Below are positions 44,523 through 56,150 of a stretch of DNA of 64,000 nucleotides, one piece after another (positions within the stretch are counted from its first letter, which is position 1; each line of letters starts with the position of its first letter). The stretch comes from Ailanthus altissimus. Lineage: Eukaryota > Streptophyta > Magnoliopsida > Sapindales > Simaroubaceae. The notes under the pieces were generated by a model. That model was not told the origin of the DNA, made no database searches, and worked only from the letters and a program-made list of their open reading frames with translations. The stretch covers positions 14,620,501 through 14,684,500 of the forward strand of contig OX327710.1 of the NCBI GenBank assembly GCA_946807835.1, in the 5' to 3' direction. A program made the position numbers and the translations under genes.

Positions 44523-45069
44523 ATTTTTTTCAAAATTTAGATAAACTTATTTTTGAAGAGAATTCTAATTTAACTTAATAATATATTCTGAGAATTAACC
44601 CAGTCGAAATTAATTTACTTCGTCTCAATAAATTTCTTACATTAAACGCCTAAGTATTTTAATATATATAGGGGAGATCAAATTAGAAGAGATGACCCTT
44701 TTATAGGTGAAATTAATCTGCAAGAGTCCTAATAAATTGTTTACCAAATAATAATAAATATTTCCAAAAAAGAAAAATTGTCGAGTTATAGGTGGGATCT
44801 ATCAATTTGTAGAGATGCCCCCTTTTTCTATATAAGTAGATATTTAAACTAAGCAATAGATAAGATTGAACTAGGCAGATTCTAATAAATTTTTTACCAC
44901 ATAACAAACTCTTGAAGGTTTCTTACACCGTGTGTGTAAGCAATTTTTGTTTTGTAAAAACAAAAAGAAATGGAAGGATGTACCGCATAATATATATATA
45001 TATATATTCAATAAAATTTGTCTATGTATTTAAAATTAAGATTTGTCTATATATATGCATAATATATAT
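44523..45069. other. AT-rich spacer
   Basis: No gene. A TA microsatellite lies at about 44988-45008. Confidence 0.45.
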
Positions 45070-45780
45070 ACATAACATTTTTCAAACCCGAACTAATTTG
45101 ATGGATTCAATCCAAAAATTTCAAGTTGAATTGGATTTCGGTGCTTTATTTAGGATCGATGGAGACCTGGACTCAATCGGATCTTTGATTTCAAAAAAAT
45201 TTCAAACCAATTTGAGTCTCTACTTGAAATTGAGTAGCAAAAATAAATAAATAAATAACAGTAAGCTTAAAACGATGTTGTTTTGAATTTTTTTTAAAAA
45301 TAAAATTAATCGAAGTATAAAACAACGTTGTTTTACAATATCTTTTAATTTTCTTAAAAGGTGCAAAATAGCACCGTATTGAGGGGTAAATTGCAAATTA
45401 ATTAAAAAAACAAAAGCAAATTCAAATTGTTTGCTTTCTTTCTTTCTTAATTCTCACAAGTCACTCACTCACTCGTTTCTCTTCTCTCCATCTCGATTCT
45501 TAGTCAACCAAGCTCGGCTCACCTAGTCATCGTGATCTCTCTCTCTGTCGCCACTCGTCTCGCAAGCTCGGCTCTCTCAAACTCATTTCGCAACACTTCT
45601 GTAGTTTGTAGCACTCTTCGCGTCTCTGTCTCGGCCTCTACCCACTATGGCTCTTCCTCATGCTTAGACACTGGCGACAGCAACACAACACCACCATTTG
45701 AAAAGGTAATGCTTTTTCTCTCTCTTCTTCTTTTTCCTACCGCATTATTCCTTCTCCAATTTAATAAAATTTAGTTATTC
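45070..45780 (+). other. Possible transposon 5' region or orphan 5' exon (CT-rich leader, ORF, splice donor)
   Basis: A near-palindrome of AAAACAACGTTGTTTT type at about 45320-45336 precedes a CT-rich leader (45435-45500). A Ser-rich open frame follows (45532-45774), with a plausible splice donor AAAAG/GTAATG at about 45704. Such a layout is seen at the 5' ends of some plant genes and hAT-type transposons. No downstream exon or transposase was found before the next repeat, so it may be an orphan fragment. I do not recognise the protein. Confidence 0.3.
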
Positions 45781-46209
45781 TTTTAGTTTAAAGTTTATCA
45801 ATTCTTTTGGGAGATAAACCTTGACAGAATAAGATGAAATGTTATTAATAAAAATAAGCAGATGCACTTAATCAGAGAAGACAACATGAAATCTTCTAAT
45901 AAAAACACAACAATTTCTTTTCTTTTTTTTTTAACCAAAAGGACTTCAATATGCAATGATATAATGCTTATGAGGTGAGCTATTTTATTTGTATTACCCG
46001 CAGTATCACATTTACCAATAATTATCATATTTAGTAATTGTTGATTTTATTATTTATGTAATTAAATAATACTGAGTTGAGAATGCTAGTTAAATTAGTT
46101 ATTCTTTTTTAGTTGCTCACTCAAATTTAGAGTTTTTTTAATTTCGCTTATGATAAAATAGAAAAATATGTGTGTATTATTGGAGGTGTGTGTTGTACAC
46201 TCAAAAAAA
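45781..46209. other. AT-rich spacer
   Basis: Nothing recognisable in either strand. Confidence 0.45.
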
Positions 46210-46460
46210 ATAATATTTTATTTACAAATAATGTACGTTTATTATATTAATTATTTTATATTAAATACCTCTCAAAAGATTATAAATATTTTATTTATTT
46301 ATTTATTTAAAAGATACATGGACTAGATATCTTTTACATTTATGTTATTAGTTTTAAATTTTGTGTTGCACAATTGAATTCTGTATTATAGATTTGAAAT
46401 TTTAATTTTAATTTGAATTTTATGTTTAAATTGAAAGTATAAGATAGCCAAAATTGATTG
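46210..46460 (+). repeat. Dispersed repeat, copy 2 (copy 1 at 18010-18250)
   Basis: Same order of blocks as at 18010. Here it continues into GTGCTACAGTAACC and the less AT-rich sequence in which the palindromic element at 46735 is inserted. Confidence 0.7.
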
Positions 46461-46725
46461 TTGTGCTACAGTAACCAAAACTCTCTCCTCTCATGCCTAT
46501 GTAATTTGACTACTGTAGCATAAAAATATCAGCAAATTTCCAGTAACTTTTTACGGCTTTTCCTCCGATCCTGTGTTCCGACGATGGTCGTTGCTCCAAT
46601 CTACTTTATCGTCAATTCCTGCAAGTTGTTAGGTCACCTGCAAGTTGGAGAAGTGAGATCAACCCGATTTGTAATAATCGCTACCTCACCACTTTCCGAC
46701 CAAACCGGCTCGCTCAAGCCCCACA

Positions 46726-46734
46726 TTTCTTCAA
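46726..46734. repeat. Target duplication of the palindromic element, left copy
   Basis: TTTCTTCAA, repeated exactly at 49129-49137; the next G also matches. Confidence 0.85.
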
Positions 46735-49128
46735 GGAAAAATTTTATAAATAACCCCTTTATTTTTTTATTATTTTTTTTAACTAAATGTAATATGGTTA
46801 TACTTTATTAACCAAATAAATTACTTTTGGACAAGTATCTCTTTTCACTGTTTGTACAGTATCCGCTACAGTATACAGTATTATTGTTACAGTGATTAAT
46901 TAAATTAAAATTAAATTAAACTAAATAAATACACTAACTAATATAATTTTTATAAATAAATAAAAATTTAATTGTATTTTTTATTAAAATTATATTTATT
47001 AATAAGTAAATACAATAATAAATTTTAAATAAATATAATTATTTATTTATGAATAATAAAAAATAAATAAATAAAAATAACGGTCACAAAGGCTATTTCA
47101 ACCATCGCATCTCGGCCCTGAGATGCCCTCAAGATGCGATGGTGGCCATCTCGCCATCGCATCTCGGGCCCGAGATGGTCCCGAGATGCGATGGTGGTCA
47201 TCGCTACAGTGTACAATATTTTTGCTACAGTGATTAATTAAATCAAAATTAAATATTTTTTGTTTATTAAAATTATATTTTTTTTATATTAAAATTATAT
47301 TTTTTATATTAGTTATTTATTTATTTTAATCATATTACTATAAATTTCACATAAATAATAACATTATTTAATGTAGTTAAATTAAACTAAATAAATACAC
47401 TAACTAATATAATTTTTATAAATAAATAAAAATTTAATTGTATTTTTTATTAAAATTATATTTATTAATAAGTAAATACAATAATAAAATTTAAATAAAT
47501 ATAATTATTTATTTATGAATAATAAAAAAATAAATAAATATAATGGTCACAAATGCTATCTCAGCCATCGCATCTCGGGCCCGAGATGGTGTATTTATTT
47601 AGTTTAATTTAAATATTTATTTATAAAAATTATATTAGTTAGTATATTTATTTAGTTTAATTTAAATATTTATTTATAAAAATTATATTAGTTAGTGTAT
47701 TTATTTAGTTTAATTTAACTACATTAAATAATTTAATTATTTATGTAAATTTTATAGTAATATGATTTAAATAAATAAATAACTAATATAAAAAATATAT
47801 AATTTTAATAAACAAAAATATTTAATTTTGATTTAATTAATCACTGTAGCAAAAATACTGTACACTGTAGCGATGGCCACCATCGCATAAATAAATATAA
47901 CGGTCACAAAGGCTATCTCAACCATCGCATCTCGGGCCCGAGATGCCCTTGAGATGCGATGGCCGAGATAGCCTTTGTGACCGTTATATTTATTTATTTT
48001 TTTATTATTCATAAATAAATAATTATATTTATTTAAATTTTATTATTGTATTTACTTATTAATAAATATAATTTTAATAAAAAATACAATTAAATTTTTA
48101 TTTATTTATAAAAATTATATTAGTTCGTGTATTTATTTAGTTTAATTTAACTACATTAAATAATTTTATTATTTATGTAAAAGTTATAGTAATATGATTA
48201 AAATAAATAAATAACTAATATAACAAAAATATAATTTTAATAAACAAAAAATATTTAATTTTGATTTAATTAATCACTATTGCAAAAATACTGTACACTG
48301 TAGCGATGGCCACCATCGCATCTCGGGACCATCTCGGGGCCATCTCAGGCCTGAGATGCGATGGCTGAGATAACCTTTGTGACCATTATATTTATTTATT
48401 TTTTATTATTTATAAATAAATAATTATATTTATTTAAATTTTATTATTGTATTTACTTATTAATAAATATAATTTTAATAAAAAATACAGTTAAATTTTT
48501 ATTTATTTATAAAAATTATATTAGTTAGTGTATTTATTTAATTTAATTTAACTACATTAAATAATTTTATTATTTATGTGAAATTTATAGTAATATGATT
48601 AAAATAAATAAATAACTAATATAAAAAATATAATTTTAATAAACAAAAAATATTTAATTTTGATTTAATTAATCACTGTAGCAAAAATACTGTACATTGT
48701 AGCAATGGCCACCATCGCATCTTGAGGGCATCTCGGGGCCATCTCGGGCCCGAGATGCGATGGTTGAAATAGCTTTAATGACCGTTATATTTATTTATTT
48801 TTTTATTATTCATAAATAAATAATTATATTTATTTAAATTTTATTATTGTATTTACTTATTAATAAATATAATTTTAATAAAAAATACAATTAAATTTTT
48901 ATTTATTTATAAAAATTATATTAGTTAGTGTATTTATTTAGTTTAATTTAATTTTGATTTAATTAATCACTGTAGCAATAATAATGTACACTGTAGCGGG
49001 TGCTGTACAAACAGTGAAATTGTATACTTGTCCAAAAGTAATTTATTTGGTTAATAAAGTATAACCATATTACATTTGGTTAAAAAAGAATAATAAAAAA
49101 ATAAATGGGTTATTTATGAAATTTTCCC
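46735..49128. mobile_element. Composite palindromic non-autonomous transposon, Mutator-like (9-bp TSD, long TIRs)
   Basis: The ends are inverted repeats starting GG(A/G)AAAATTT.ATAAATAACCC; the match between 46735-47215 and the reverse complement of about 48690-49128 is continuous with small indels. Exact 9-bp duplicates (TTTCTTCAA) flank it, the Mutator length. The interior has no transposase. It is built of ~400-bp units, each an AT-rich arm, a CACTGTAGC-containing segment and a GC-rich palindrome (CATCTCGGGCCCGAGATG type). About two units face one way and four the other. Whole-element and per-unit hairpins are predicted. Confidence 0.85.
47100..47200. repeat. GC-rich palindromic module 1 of the composite element
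   Basis: CATCGCATCTCGG and its complement CCGAGATGCGATG alternate here several times in an otherwise AT-rich element. Similar modules occur at about 47563-47590, 47880-47965, 48300-48368 and 48705-48765. Confidence 0.85.
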
Positions 49129-49137
49129 TTTCTTCAA
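49129..49137. repeat. Target duplication of the palindromic element, right copy
   Basis: TTTCTTCAA, identical to 46726-46734. Confidence 0.85.
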
Positions 49138-49581
49138 GCAACCAGCATTTTCCCAACTCTGTTACCGTTCCAACAATTCCCCGATAGTTTGCGAATTACA
49201 CATCCTGTTGGTACCAATAACTCTCCGATACAGTGCACACTTTCAGACATCACAATTTTTTCCCCGATCCAGGGTCTTCAACTTTCTGTAGCAGTCGACG
49301 ACTCTGGCACGCCCCAACTGGGTTCCTCTCCGGGAACTTGGCTGGACAGCTAGTAGTCAAGGGGCAGTAACTTTTTTCAGACCGAGTCTTATCTTCTTAT
49401 TTCATTGGTGTTCGAATTTAGTTCTTGTGTTCAGGTGACAATGGTTTCGAGTTTGTGTTCCAGTGACAATATTTCGGTAACAAATGTAGGGGTTGGCCAT
49501 TTCTAAGAATGGAATTTGCCAAAATTGTTGATAAATATGAGTCCTTAGGACTAAACAATGATGTTCTTCCAATAAATGAAT
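49138..49581. other. Continuation of the sequence that hosts the palindromic element
   Basis: Together with 46470-46725 this forms a less AT-rich stretch interrupted by the insertion. No domain was recognised in any frame across the restored junction. It could be part of an unrecognised repeat whose start is shared with 18010-18250. Confidence 0.4.
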
Positions 49582-50320
49582 TGTGAGAACATTGATGAAA
49601 AATCATCGGAATATAATTTGGAGATTAAGTCAAGTGCGTAGAATATACGAGGATTGAAAATGGACGCAAAAGGGGATAAAAGACGAAGATGCGGTGCCTA
49701 GGCGTAGGCATCGCAACGACTAAGGAAGAGCGCCGCGGTGCCCAAAATAGCACCTGAGCGCCGCGGTACTGGGTGGTCAATGTCGCCGGGCCCAGGCAGG
49801 CGCACCAGTGTCGTGGCAGTGAGCACTGAGCGCCGCGACGCTGGGTGCAGGTAGTGTTTTTTGAATTGAAGATTTCCTTATTTGTCTCTTACTTGCTTCA
49901 GAACTCCCTAATATGACTCCCACACGTATAAGGTAAACTTATGATGTCCTAAAGCCTATATAAAAGTTGTCAATTGGCTTGTAGATATTATCTAAGTGAA
50001 AAGGATATTTCTTTATGATAACCCAAGAGATCTAAGTGATCAAGTAAGAAATCTTTGTGGTTTTTTGTGAGAGAAAATTTCTAGAGTGTAAAAAAGAGTT
50101 TTCTTTGTGATCCTTCTTGTAAAAGGCATACTTTACAAGTGCTTTATGATTCATAATAAAAGGAGTGTGATCTTGATCCGCCACGGACGTAAACAAGTTG
50201 CCGACCCATGTAATTTTTTGTGTGTTCTTCTTCTACACTTTCTCTCTTTAATTCCTTAATAACTTGTTCTACACTATTTACTTGGGTGATATTACTTGTT
50301 TGTGTGCTTCCGCTTCAACA
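49582..50320 (+). repeat. 5' LTR of copia B with expanded GC-rich module
   Basis: 739 bp, TGTGAGAACATTGATG to CGCTTCAACA. At 49685-49860 GAGCGCCGCGGTGCC-like units recur about five times, making this LTR longer than those of element A (651-652 bp). Confidence 0.88.
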
Positions 50321-50323
50321 AAC

Positions 50324-50334
50324 TGGTATCAAAG
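50324..50334 (+). other. Primer-binding site of copia B
   Basis: TGGTATCAAAG three bases after the LTR; one change from the initiator Met-tRNA consensus. Confidence 0.82.
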
Positions 50335-50353
50335 TTTGGTTTTCTAAGCAGAC

Positions 50354-51120
50354 ATAGCCATACCCAAGTATGAGGTAGAAAAATTTAACGGTACGAATGA
50401 CTTCAATCTGTGGAAGATGAAAGTTAAGGCATTATTGGTGAGCCAAAGGCTAGGCTCGATATTAGAGGAGACTGCAGCTCCATCTAGTGATGAAGAGAAA
50501 ATGCTAGAGTCATTTAAAGCTGAAGCAGAAAGAAGGGACATTTAAGAAAGAGCTTATAGCACAATCGTTCTGTCATTGAGTGATAAAGTACTAAGGGAAG
50601 TAGCAAGTGAGACGACGGTAATAGGTCTTTGAAAGAAGCTTAATTCACTTTATATGCGAAAATCGTTGGCCAGCATATTGCATATAAAGAAGAAGCTGTA
50701 TTAGCTGTCCATATCAGAAGGGACATCAATGAAAGATCATATAGACACATTCAATAAGATCATTATTGATCTTGAGTCTATCAACATCAAGATAGAAGAT
50801 AAAGATAGAGCAATTATCCTTCTGAGTTCACTCCCTAAGAGTTATAAGAGCTTTGTTGATACGCTACTCTACGGTAGAGAAAGTTTAACGATAAGTGATG
50901 TGAAATTATCATTAAACTCAAAATTACTAAGGAAAAAGATCGAGGAAAATGTAGAAAGTTTATTTGTAAGAGAAAAACCCTCATATAGAGATGAAAGGAA
51001 AAAAGAGCTCAAGATCAAAGTCTAGGACTCCCAGGAAGTGTTATTGTTGCAAAAAAGAGAGGCACTTCATAAAGGACTATCATTAGAAGAGAGCACAAGA
51101 CAAAAAAAAAGCGGATGCTG
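50354..51120 (+). pseudogene. Copia B gag
   Basis: The expected start codon is ATA (50354), followed by IPKYEVEKFNGTNDFNLW with the conserved W intact, unlike element A. Stops occur within about 70 codons and again near the KKLY segment. From 50729 a 98-codon frame carries FNKIIIDLESINIKIEDKD and LLRKKIEENVESLFVREK. A knuckle region follows with CCKKERHF in a shifted frame. Confidence 0.85.
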
Positions 51121-51179
51121 CGTTTGCCTATGATGATAGCTATGACAGCGCAGAGACACTCGTTGCTATTGATGGTTAA

Positions 51180-51600
51180 AATTCTGAACAATGGGTTCTT
51201 GATTCTGGTTGTACTTTTCACATGTGCCCACACAAGTCTTAGTTTTTAAATATCCAGCCCATTAGTGGTGATAAGGTGTTAATGGATAATGACGTTGCAT
51301 GTCAGATGATAGGAAATGCTAGTGTTAAACTTAGGTTACATGATGGGCGAGTGAGAGAGTTAACAGATGTTAGGTATATTCCTAACCTCAAGAGAAACTT
51401 AATCTCACTAGGGACTTTAGACCAGAATGGGTGTTCCATCAAGATCGAATGAGGGAGTTTGAGAGTATTGAAAGGTTCCGTGGTGGTGATGAAAGGAGAG
51501 AAGCGCAAAGGCATTTATGTGCTTAAATGTGAAGTTGTGAGTAGTTCTGCATTATTCTCTGTAGATGATGAGAATATACAAATCAAGTTATAGCATCTTA
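51180..51600 (+). pseudogene. Copia B protease and GAG-pre-integrase region
   Basis: QWVLDSGCTFHMCPHKS keeps the catalytic D-S-G. A stop follows directly (W position). RLHDGRVRELTDVRYIPNLK is the pre-integrase region, with a second stop near 51452 and another near 51594. Confidence 0.85.
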
Positions 51601-52361
51601 GACTGACACATGTAGGCGAGAGAAACTCGAAGGAGTTATTTAGTCAAAAGCCATTTGGTGAGGTTAAGTTTCAGCCTTTGGAATTTTGTGAGCATTGTGT
51701 GCTTGAGAAAGTATACAGGGTAAGGTTTAGTATCGGTGAGCACAAGACTAAGGGGACTCTAAACTACATACACTCCGATCTTTGGGGACCAGCTCAGACA
51801 GCTACTCATGGTGGTGCCAGGTATTTTCTCAGTTTAATTGATAACTATCCAAGAAAGCTGTAGGTCTATGTGTTGAAGAGAAAAGATCAAGCGTTTGATG
51901 TATTCAAGACTTGGAAGGCTCTTGTTGAGAATCAGACTGGCAAAAGGTTGAAGAGGTTGAGAACTGACAACGACCTCAAATTTTGCAATAGAGAGTTTGA
52001 TGGATTTTGTACCAAGTATGGGATTGCGAGGTGTAAAATGGTGAGATCAACACTATATCAGAATGGCGTAGCTGAGAGGATGAATAAAACCCTACTTGAA
52101 AGGGTCAGGTGTATGCTTACAAATGTAAAGATGTCCAAAATATTTTGGGGAGAAGTTGTAGTAACTGCAGCTTACTTGATTAATAAAAGTCTCTCTTCAA
52201 CTATTGGCTTTAAGACGCTAGAAGAGAAATGGTCTGGCAATCCTCCGAAGTATAACCACCTCAGAATATTTGACTACCCTACCTTTATATATGTTAATGA
52301 GGAGAAGTTTAAACCTAGAGCTATCAAAGAGGTATTCATAGGATATCCTGAAAGAGTGAAA
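51600..52361 (+). pseudogene. Copia B integrase, triad retained
   Basis: CEHCVLEKVYRVRFS, then YIHSDLWGPAQ, LRTDNDLKFC and NGVAERMNKTLLERV: all three D, D, E positions are present. One stop (near 51862) divides the domain; after it a 198-codon frame runs to the end. The last ~35 codons of that frame come from the junction with antisense copia C, not from integrase. Confidence 0.88.
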
Positions 52362-53831
52362 GGATACAATACTCAGTCAAAATTAGCATCATATGCTAAA
52401 ACAATATCAATAATAGGTAAACTTATACTTGAGAGATTCTTTTTTACTGAAGCAAGGTATGTATAGCAATTTCTCTTCTAGTGTCATTCCTCGTTACAGT
52501 AGAAATATTTTCTTTTATCTTTCTTTTGTAGTTTGGATATGCGTCACCTTTAAGGACCAATCCTGGGTGTCTGTCTCACCTTTTTTTTTTCTTCTTTCTT
52601 TTAGGCTTTCAAGAAGCCCTAGGAGCAAAAGATGAAGCATTCTAAACAAAGATGGAAGATCCTACCTTGTTCATGTCCTCTTCTGCTGTCTTCAACATAT
52701 TATGAAGATCAGCATAAGACAGAGTCATTCCTTGCATATTAAAATTTATTATAAACTATTTGAAAGACCCCGTAAGCGATTGGAGAATTAAATTATTCCT
52801 CAGATATTTGTTCAGTGTAATGTCCATCGTCTCTAACCTCTCAATTATGAAAATCATATTAAGGGCATGGGAACTCACTGGACTGCCCTTAAAAAGTCTA
52901 CACTGAAAAAGCGAATTAGCTATCCTATATGTCTCAACTTGAGGACTATCACAAAATAACTCCTTTAAATGGAGCATAATGCTAAACGCAACACCCATAT
53001 AGGCATGTTCTCTTTGTAAACTTGTAGATATAGAGGCAATGACGTAAGATTTAACTTTTAAATTATCATCCATTCATTTCTGATAAGTCACCCTCTCATC
53101 TAGAGTGGCTTCATTAGAAATAGCTCTGGGCATACGCTGATTTATAACATGTCCAAGTTTTTTAGAATCGAGAACAATTTTCAGATTCATCAACTAGTCT
53201 TTATAGTTTTCTAAGCCTTTAAGTTGATTCGCATCCAATATGCATACCAACCGATTATATGAGGTCATTTTATATTTATAAGAGAAAATAAGAGATGTTA
53301 GCGAAAAATAAATATTTCAATCGCTAATTTTTGTTTTAGATTAAGGATATAATCAAATTATACATTTTAAAATCTAAAATACCCTCTCACTGCTTTATAT
53401 AATCCCCTAAATCTCTCAAAAGAAAAAATGATAATTTAAACTCTTTAAATTATACAGTAGGAAGTAGACCCCATTAGCATTTTACTCTGACCTCACACTT
53501 TAACAATATTGGCCATTTTAAAATTTCAAAGGTAGACAACTCTTATCAATTGTATTTCATGCAACTCTTATCACTTATCCTAAATACATCTTTTCCTCAC
53601 ACTTTAGCAATATTGGATAAGTGTATTTCAAATTAACTTATCAATAATGAAATATATATTATTGATACTACGCTCATGCTTTAGCAATATTGGATAATAC
53701 GTTTGTATATATTTGTCTCATCATATGTTTAACCGGCATAGTTAAAATCAGACCGACCAAATTCTTCACACTTTAGCAATATTGGAAACGATCGATATGT
53801 CCTGACTAATACCATATTGATATGATGAATC
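52362..53831 (-). mobile_element. Copia C fragment: leader, gag and start of protease (same family as D)
   Basis: Minus-strand sequence homologous to 56450-57945 of element D, in opposite orientation. It begins at 53831, exactly where the plus-strand LTR of D begins, and ends at 52362 inside the protease. No LTR is attached. The leader part (53831-53330) contains CTAAAGTGTGAGG-type repeats shared with D. Confidence 0.85.
52700..53268 (-). pseudogene. Copia C gag
   Basis: ATG at 53268 opens MTSYNRLVCILDANQLKG, better preserved than in D, where the ATG is ATA. The open frame 53073-52756 carries AFSIMLHLKELF, ETYRIANSLFQCRLFKGSPV and LNKYLRNNLILQSL. Stops lie between the two. The distal part (52690-52460) is charged and knuckle-like in D. 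Confidence 0.85.
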
Positions 53832-56125
53832 TGTTGGGATTTGTACTCATGTGCCATCCTAATTTGTATAAATATTGTATTTTCATACTTATGTAATAAA
53901 TAAATATTTTATTAAATTACTAATTATTTTTCTTAAAGTAAGATGCTTGTAACATTTCAGACATTGTATTGATCTGAAGGAGTTTAGATCAAGTTTAAAA
54001 AGTTAGAACCTTGTCTAAAATGGGACAAAGACTTGGGAATATACTTGTAATGACATAGTTAAAAATAGTTACAAGTTTTGCTAGAAAATATCATTGTGTA
54101 AATATGTTCTAAAATTATATATTTTTAATTTATTTTCACTGACGCATAGAGGAATTGATTAACATAGATCAGTGTATATCTATATCTGAATAGTCCAGAT
54201 GGTTAATCTTAGTAAACCATGAGCCTAGTGAAAACCCATATAGATATACATGTATTTAGTAAGGACTGGATACTGAACAGATTCAATGAAGACCTCTAAT
54301 AGATATCCCATAAATCCGTCAGTGGAAGGTCTTCTCGAGTTGAGTAATATTTGTGGTCCCTAGACCTGAACACCACGGTGGGCTTGTGAGTAATCCACCA
54401 TACTTAGGTTTTACACATGTCAGAGACCTTTCATGGTCTGATCGCTGAGTGTTGCTAGGTATGGTCCGATGCTCATGGAGTCCAGTGAATGTAGATATGG
54501 GATTCGTCAGCTTATATGGGTAAGTTAAATATCCAGATGCTCTAAGGTTGTATTCCAGGAAGTCTTATAGCCGTAAGCATTTAACTCGAGAAATAGTTTC
54601 CTGTAAAGTAAATAGTATTGCAAAGAAATTTGCGTATATTGTTAATTGGAATACGAATAAAAAAAAATAAGTTTATGGTTGAGTAATAGGGGACTTGCGG
54701 TGTTGATCTATGTCTCCACTCTTTCATGATATTAATGATGGAGGGATTGTACGAATATGGATTAACCTAAACTTGTATGGTTTAACTCGCCATTTTGTAT
54801 TATCCATAACGTGTGTGTGTAGGGCATCGGTTATAGACTTACAAAAATATTTCGTGAGACAAAATGGTTGTGAACCTAAGGAGTCTGACTATATGAAGTA
54901 TACTCGTTGAGCACCTGAGTAGCGTACCGGATCGAATTGTTTGATCCAGAAAGTTTTCAAAAAATATTTATTTATTTCAAGGTCTCTCAGAGAATAGTTA
55001 AGGTTTAAGTTTTAAACCTAAAATTATGCCGAGTGAGATTTAACACTTTTATCTACTTAATGTATGCCTCAAATTGTGCCAATAATTTATTTGGATACTA
55101 AATTTGGCATTGGTAGATATAACTATCATTTAAATGAAACAATTATTGTTTTATTTAAATTAATTTATATAGCATTTTATTTATTTAGGGTCTTTTAGGA
55201 GTAGTTAAGATTTAAGTGTTAAACTTAAAATTATTTCAAGTGAAACTTGACACTTTTATCTACCTAGTATTTATTTCAAATTGTGTCATAATTTATATAG
55301 GTATTAATTTGAGCATTAGTAGATAAAATTTTTAAAAACAAAATACTTATTATTTCTTTTTTTTTTCAATTCGGCAGTATATATCAATTATCAAATTCAT
55401 TTGAATTGTATTCGACCAATAATATTTGTTTCCACTAACATTTGTTGTTTTCATTCTATTAGATTATTATATGATATATGTTTGTTTTTTATTGGCGAAA
55501 AGAAAACTTTGTAATGAAAGCAAATGGTGGCAACTTTTTGATCAAACAATGCCACTTATTGCATGTTTATTCGGCTAATAGAATTGATACTAAGTAAATG
55601 AATTCTTTTCAATTGAAAATAGAAAGAGGTGGCAATTATTTGCTGTTAATTGTTTCAGAATTTTGCCACCTATGTTGCAGCATTGAAAATGCCTTGTCAT
55701 GCTTTAACACTTGGTATTTTAAAGTTTTATAATTGGTTAATAGTAAGGCAAGCTTTGCCTATAAATTGCTGAATTGTTTGTGAGCTGAATAGAAGAAATG
55801 AAGAAAAGTGATTTTGTTTCTTTATGTTTTTGTATCAAGGAATAACATAGAAAATAAAAAGTGGCTGAGAGATTAATTTAAAAGTAATAGTTGCTTTAGT
55901 ATTTTTTTTAAAAAGAAAAGTTACTATTTTAACTTGAGAAAATTTATTACGTCCCCAATTAGAATTATTAAAAGTACGTTTTGAGGGTGAGTCTTTTAAT
56001 CTCATTAGTATAATGAGATATTATTTTAATGTATATTATATTTTCTTGTGTTGCATGTGAGATGCAATATTTAAATTTTGTTAAAAATGCACATATTTAT
56101 CTGTAGCACGATGCATACACATACA
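53832..56125 (+). repeat. Long 5' LTR of copia D
   Basis: Starts TGTTGGGATTTGTACTC and ends near CATACA, 14 bp before the primer-binding site. Its first ~200 bp match the reverse complement of about 61300-61503. It contains an internal tandem duplication (54966-55345). Confidence 0.7.
54966..55345 (+). repeat. Tandem duplication (~208-bp period) inside the copia D LTR
   Basis: TTATTTATTT..GGTC, AGTTAAG.TTTAAG, CACTTTTATCTAC and TTTGGCATTGGTAGATA-like blocks recur once with many differences, so it is old. Confidence 0.75.
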
Positions 56126-56138
56126 GCTTTAATAAAAT

Positions 56139-56150
56139 TGGTATCAGAGC
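56139..56150 (+). other. Primer-binding site of copia D
   Basis: TGGTATCAGAGC, a perfect initiator Met-tRNA match, followed by GTTATG. Confidence 0.9.

Larger units (their letters stand above)
49582..52361 (+). mobile_element. Ty1/copia retrotransposon B, 5' half (same family as A)
   Basis: A 5' LTR, primer-binding site, gag, protease and integrase lie in order on the plus strand. The element stops inside the integrase C-terminus at about 52361, where antisense sequence of copia C begins. No reverse transcriptase, RNase H or 3' LTR follows. LTR and proteins align with element A. Confidence 0.88.

Noticed and set aside
46570..46811. 75-codon plus-strand frame entering the palindromic element
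   Set aside because: It runs across the target duplication into the TIR; joining the two flanks without the insert gives no recognisable protein.
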